NCBI GenBank assembly: GCA_965247565.1
Contig: CBDFHF010000003.1
Span: forward strand, 2,294,001 to 2,358,000
Direction of reading: 5' to 3'
Source of the DNA: CBDFHF01 sp965247565
GTDB lineage: Bacteria > Pseudomonadota > Gammaproteobacteria > Methylococcales > Methylomonadaceae
Length of the DNA stretch: 64,000 bases
Positions within the stretch are counted from its first letter, which is position 1. Each line of letters starts with the position of its first letter. Shown here one piece after another: positions 60,902-64,000 of this stretch. The translations under genes and the position numbers were made by a program. The notes under the pieces are model-generated. The model saw only the letters and a program-made list of their open reading frames with translations, ran no database searches and had not been told where the DNA came from.

Positions 60902-63123
60902 ATCAAGCTAACAAAATAACTACTGCTACTTGTTTGGTGGCAACTGCTTTAGCACTCTCAGGCTGTGAGTTGTTGGGTCCTAAGCCCGTTACTAAATTGC
61001 CTTTGCAGCCAGTTCCCAAAGAACAGCCGACTGCACAGTCAGGCGTTGTGTTTAAAGAGCTGCAAAATAAACCTTCTGCAAACGATGCTAAACGTGCCAA
61101 AGTGGAGTTTTTTCCTGGTACTGATCGGTATGTGCCAGATATGCCTCCGGAGTATAGGCAGGCAGTGGAGGGAAAAGCACCTAGAAATAAAGGAAGCGGA
61201 TCGTACAGTTTAAATTTTGATGAGGCTGATCTAGGTGAAGTCTCCAAAGTGATTTTAGGTGACATTCTGTCAAAGAATTATGTGTTAAGCCCGAAAGTGG
61301 CAGGCAAAGTTACTTTGCAAACCACTGAGCCTTTAACCAAGGAGGAGCTATTACCTACTCTGGAAATGTTATTGCGCATGAATAACGCTGTGCTCATTAA
61401 GGATGGCAGCATCTATCACATAGAACCGACTTCCGAAGCACTGTATAGCTCCGGTTTTTCAACACCGGGTAGCAAAAGCAATGCAGGCTATCAGGTCAAA
61501 GTTATTCCGGTTAAAAATGTAGCGGTCGAAGATATTGTTGAAGTAATGAAACCGTTAGTGCAGGAGAAAACTATCCTTAACATTGATGGTGCACGCAATT
61601 TGTTAGTAGCATCGGGTACCCCGGATGAGCTGGCTCGGGTGATGGATATGGTTAGCACGTTTGATATTGATGTTCTGAGAGGGCGCTCTTTTGCCTTATT
61701 TCAATTGGCACATACCGAACCGGAAACGATCATTACCGAGTTGCAAGAAGTGTTCGGTAAAAAGAGCTCAGCTGAAGAAAGCCAGTTTTTTCGCTTTATC
61801 CCGATTGAACGGTTAAATGCTGTGTTGGCTATCACTCATCAAGCCAGTTATTTAAGGGATATCGAAAGCTGGGTGCTGAGACTGGATCGGTCAAATTCCG
61901 TTACCGGTGGCGGGGTTAATGTCTATAGGGCGCAACATGTTGGCGCGGTTGAATTGGCTGCCACTCTGAATGACATTTTTGGAACTGGTGGATTAAGCAG
62001 TGATAGGTCCGCTAAGTTAGCGCCGGGAAAAAAAGCAACTAGCATCACTAACAAGTCCTCATCTAATAAAACAGACACTAAAAAAACTGACGCAAATCAG
62101 CGAACTGCCGCAAAACCAACTGCCAGTGGACAAACTGGCGACGCAAAAGTGGCTAATGTTGGCGAGGTCAAAATTATTGCCGACGAATTAAATAATGCCA
62201 TTGTTGTGGTTGCAACACCTCAGGAATATGAAATCATTCGCACGATAATCACCCAATTGGACGTTATGCCCTTGCAAGTCCTGATTGACGCAACCATCGT
62301 TTCGGTCGAGCTTAAAGATGATTTAAAGTACGGCATACAATGGTACTTTGATCACGGAGACAGTAATGTCGGTAGTGGCCTTGGAACCTCGACGCTTGGT
62401 AAGCTAGGGCTTGCGGCCGCGGAAGGATTTGCTACCGGGGGGCTGAGTGCCATGTATAACTCAGGAGCAGTTAATGCATTACTGACCTCGCAGGCTAATA
62501 AGGATAATGTCAATGTAATTTCCTCGCCTTCATTAATGGTATTAAACAACCAAGAAGCTACGATTGAAGTGGGTACCCAAATTCCTATTTTAAGCGGGTC
62601 ATTGTCCGGAGTTGGTGCGACCAGTACTGGCTCAAGCGCTTCAGCTACTAACTCAAATGGGTTCGTTACAAATAACCAAATTGATTATAAAGATACTGGG
62701 GTTAAACTGGTGGTGAAGCCAAGAGTGAATGCTAATGGCATGGTTATCATGGAAATTAAGCAAACGGTAAGCGATCCAGTTAAATCAACTATTGGTGTTA
62801 CCGAATCAGCCGCAATTTCAAAAAAAGAGATTGAAAGTTCTGTTGCTGTGCTAGATGGCGAGACTATCGTATTAGGCGGCTTGATAAAAGAAGACAATAC
62901 CTATAATAAGTCGGGAATTCCATTTTTGCATGAAATACCTTGGATAGGTCCTTTGTTTGGCAATACCACAAACAACAAAGATAGGAACGAGTTAGTTGTG
63001 CTGATAACACCACGGGTCGTTAAATCCAAGCAAGACTCTAGAGTTATTTCTGCGGAATTCAAACGCAAATTATCGGGGATCTATCAGGAAGTTCCTGAAT
63101 ATAATCCTGTGAATCCCCAATAG
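60898..63123 (+). CDS. gspD: type II secretion secretin GspD, lipoprotein form
   Basis: 741 residues. The signal ends in a lipobox LSGC (C at about 23), so the secretin is probably lipidated. The N0 domain (YSLNFDEADLGEVSKVIL) is followed by N1-N3 repeats. A Lys/Thr/Ser-rich linker of about 40 residues (ITNKSSSNKTDTKKTDANQR) is inserted in N3. The secretin core has VISSPSLMVLNNQEATIEVG, VKLVVKPRVNANGMV and VLGGLIKEDNTYNKSGIPFL, ending in ELVVLITPRVV. It forms the outer-membrane exit channel. Lipidated secretins such as HxcQ can reach the outer membrane without a separate pilotin. Confidence 0.96.
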   Translation: MNQANKITTATCLVATALALSGCELLGPKPVTKLPLQPVPKEQPTAQSGVVFKELQNKPSANDAKRAKVEFFPGTDRYVPDMPPEYRQAVEGKAPRNKGSGSYSLNFDEADLGEVSKVILGDILSKNYVLSPKVAGKVTLQTTEPLTKEELLPTLEMLLRMNNAVLIKDGSIYHIEPTSEALYSSGFSTPGSKSNAGYQVKVIPVKNVAVEDIVEVMKPLVQEKTILNIDGARNLLVASGTPDELARVMDMVSTFDIDVLRGRSFALFQLAHTEPETIITELQEVFGKKSSAEESQFFRFIPIERLNAVLAITHQASYLRDIESWVLRLDRSNSVTGGGVNVYRAQHVGAVELAATLNDIFGTGGLSSDRSAKLAPGKKATSITNKSSSNKTDTKKTDANQRTAAKPTASGQTGDAKVANVGEVKIIADELNNAIVVVATPQEYEIIRTIITQLDVMPLQVLIDATIVSVELKDDLKYGIQWYFDHGDSNVGSGLGTSTLGKLGLAAAEGFATGGLSAMYNSGAVNALLTSQANKDNVNVISSPSLMVLNNQEATIEVGTQIPILSGSLSGVGATSTGSSASATNSNGFVTNNQIDYKDTGVKLVVKPRVNANGMVIMEIKQTVSDPVKSTIGVTESAAISKKEIESSVAVLDGETIVLGGLIKEDNTYNKSGIPFLHEIPWIGPLFGNTTNNKDRNELVVLITPRVVKSKQDSRVISAEFKRKLSGIYQEVPEYNPVNPQ

Positions 63124-63180
63124 CTGGATGTTTATCGACGGGATTGGGTTTTGTAAGTCAGAAACAATCGAATCATCAAA

Positions 63181-63227
63181 CCACTTAGGGCAAGTTACAG
63201 TCACCTATAACCATTACGCCTAAGTGG
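63181..63227. repeat. inverted repeat in the convergent gap
   Basis: CCACTTAGG (63181-63189) and CCTAAGTGG (63219-63227) pair exactly around a 29-base spacer between the ends of gspD and rpiA. It may add to termination. Confidence 0.4.
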
Positions 63228-63234
63228 CTTAATT

Positions 63235-63276
63235 AAGGGTGTTGACCTTATATCAAGGTGAACACCTTTGTTTTTT
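63235..63276 (+). terminator. intrinsic terminator of the gsp operon
   Basis: AAGGGTGTTGACCTT pairs with AAGGTGAACACCTTT over a 5-base loop, with two mismatches, and is followed by G and six T (63271-63276). It lies between convergent gspD and rpiA. Confidence 0.8.
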
Positions 63277-63282
63277 AATTGA

Positions 63283-63936
63283 TTAAAGCGTAATAACGTC
63301 TTCACCTTTGCTGATTAAAACCACATCGGCAGGTCGCATAGCAAATAAACCAACGGTAATTACGCCAGTAATGTTGTTGATCAATTGTTCCAATTTTAAA
63401 GGTTCGGTGATATTCAAGTTATGCACATCCAGAATTTCGCCGTGGTTGTCTGTAATACAACCTTCACGCCACACTGGTTGACCGCCTAATTTAACAAGTT
63501 CTCTGGCCACGTAACTTCTGGCCATTGGGATCACTTCAACAGGTAATGGAAATTTACCTAACACGTCAACGCCTTTCGATTCATCGACAATACATACAAA
63601 GGTTTTGCTTGCAGCAGCAACGATTTTTTCTCGGGTTAATGCAGCGCCACCGCCCTTGATCATTTGTTTGAGTGGGTTTACTTCGTCGGCGCCGTCCACA
63701 TAGACATCAAGAGTGCCAACAGTATTTAAATCAAACACAGGAATACCCAGTTTTTTTAAGCGTTCCGTACTGGCTAGGGAGCTGGATACGGCGCCTTCAA
63801 TAGTGCCTCTGAAATCGGCCAGGTAATCAATGAAGTGGTTAACTGTTGAGCCCGTGCCAACGCCAATAATAGGCACATCTTTAACGTATTTTAGGGCGGC
63901 TTGGGCTACTTTTTGTTTTAATTCGTCTTGTGTCAT
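63283..63936 (-). CDS. rpiA: ribose-5-phosphate isomerase A
   Basis: 217 residues, the family length. Motifs: GVGTGSTVNHFID, GAVSSSLASTERLKKLGI, VDGADEVNPLKQMIKGGGAAL and GKFPLPVEVIPMA. It interconverts ribose-5-phosphate and ribulose-5-phosphate in the pentose phosphate pathway and, in a methanotroph, in the ribulose monophosphate cycle. Convergent with the secretion operon and not functionally tied to it. Confidence 0.97.
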   Translation of the reverse strand: MTQDELKQKVAQAALKYVKDVPIIGVGTGSTVNHFIDYLADFRGTIEGAVSSSLASTERLKKLGIPVFDLNTVGTLDVYVDGADEVNPLKQMIKGGGAALTREKIVAAASKTFVCIVDESKGVDVLGKFPLPVEVIPMARSYVARELVKLGGQPVWREGCITDNHGEILDVHNLNITEPLKLEQLINNITGVITVGLFAMRPADVVLISKGEDVITL

Positions 63937-64000
63937 GAGTCTATCGCAATTCCAGTAAGGGTTAGTAAATACTGTGGGATAATACCGCAGATACCGAGTT

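Noticed and set aside
1..64000. tRNA, rRNA, CRISPR array, prophage or restriction/defence genes
   Set aside because: Looked for on both strands by reading; nothing with the expected sequence features was found.

Overview
The window most likely comes from a gammaproteobacterium, and I would guess a methanotroph of the Methylococcales. The clues are the many exported proteins ending in a VPVPxAVWLFGS-type PEP-CTERM tail, the ilvE-waaF-waaC order, a type II secretion operon in Xanthomonas xps order, rpiA, and an abundance of c-type cytochrome genes. This assignment is inference; no rRNA or methane oxidation gene is present.

Left part (1-20.7 kb): a mosaic of short units on both strands. It holds a cut-off exported protein, a MauG/CCP-like di-heme protein, two paralogous PEP-CTERM proteins, a TPR-sulfotransferase, and an ApbE flavin transferase. 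A second paralogous pair of exported proteins follows (one with a PEP-CTERM anchor, one without), then a PKD/DUF1566 protein and a complete IS1-family element with an 8-bp target duplication. Next come a TlpA / DUF4266 / DUF3570 operon, cysC, and the convergent housekeeping genes waaC, waaF and ilvE. A roughly 124-bp palindromic repeat occurs three times, each time in a divergent intergenic region.

Right part (21.6-63.1 kb): every gene lies on the plus strand. A second di-heme peroxidase-like protein and a PEP-CTERM protein lead into six tandem paralogous giant secreted multiheme cytochromes (1354-1523 codons as read, P1-P6). Each has a signal peptide, one (P1-P3) or two (P4-P6) small N-terminal beta-type repeats, a PKD-like domain, a core with eight or nine CxxCH heme sites, and three or four Ig-like domains joined by cysteine-capped linkers that end exactly at the C-terminus. 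A complete 11-gene type II secretion operon (gspE,F,G,H,I,J,K,L,M,N/C,D) follows at once, then convergent rpiA. The simplest reading is that the secretion system exports the cytochromes, giving an extracellular electron-transfer or redox surface system; this is a hypothesis from layout and domains.

Most unusual details: the second heme site of the six paralogs has spacing CX2CH, CX3CH, CX4CH or CX5CH depending on the paralog; P4 and P5 share an identical 887-bp N-terminal tract while synonymous sites elsewhere have diverged; a small palindromic repeat sits inside the signal-peptide region of P6; and GspJ, GspK and GspL all carry acidic low-complexity segments.
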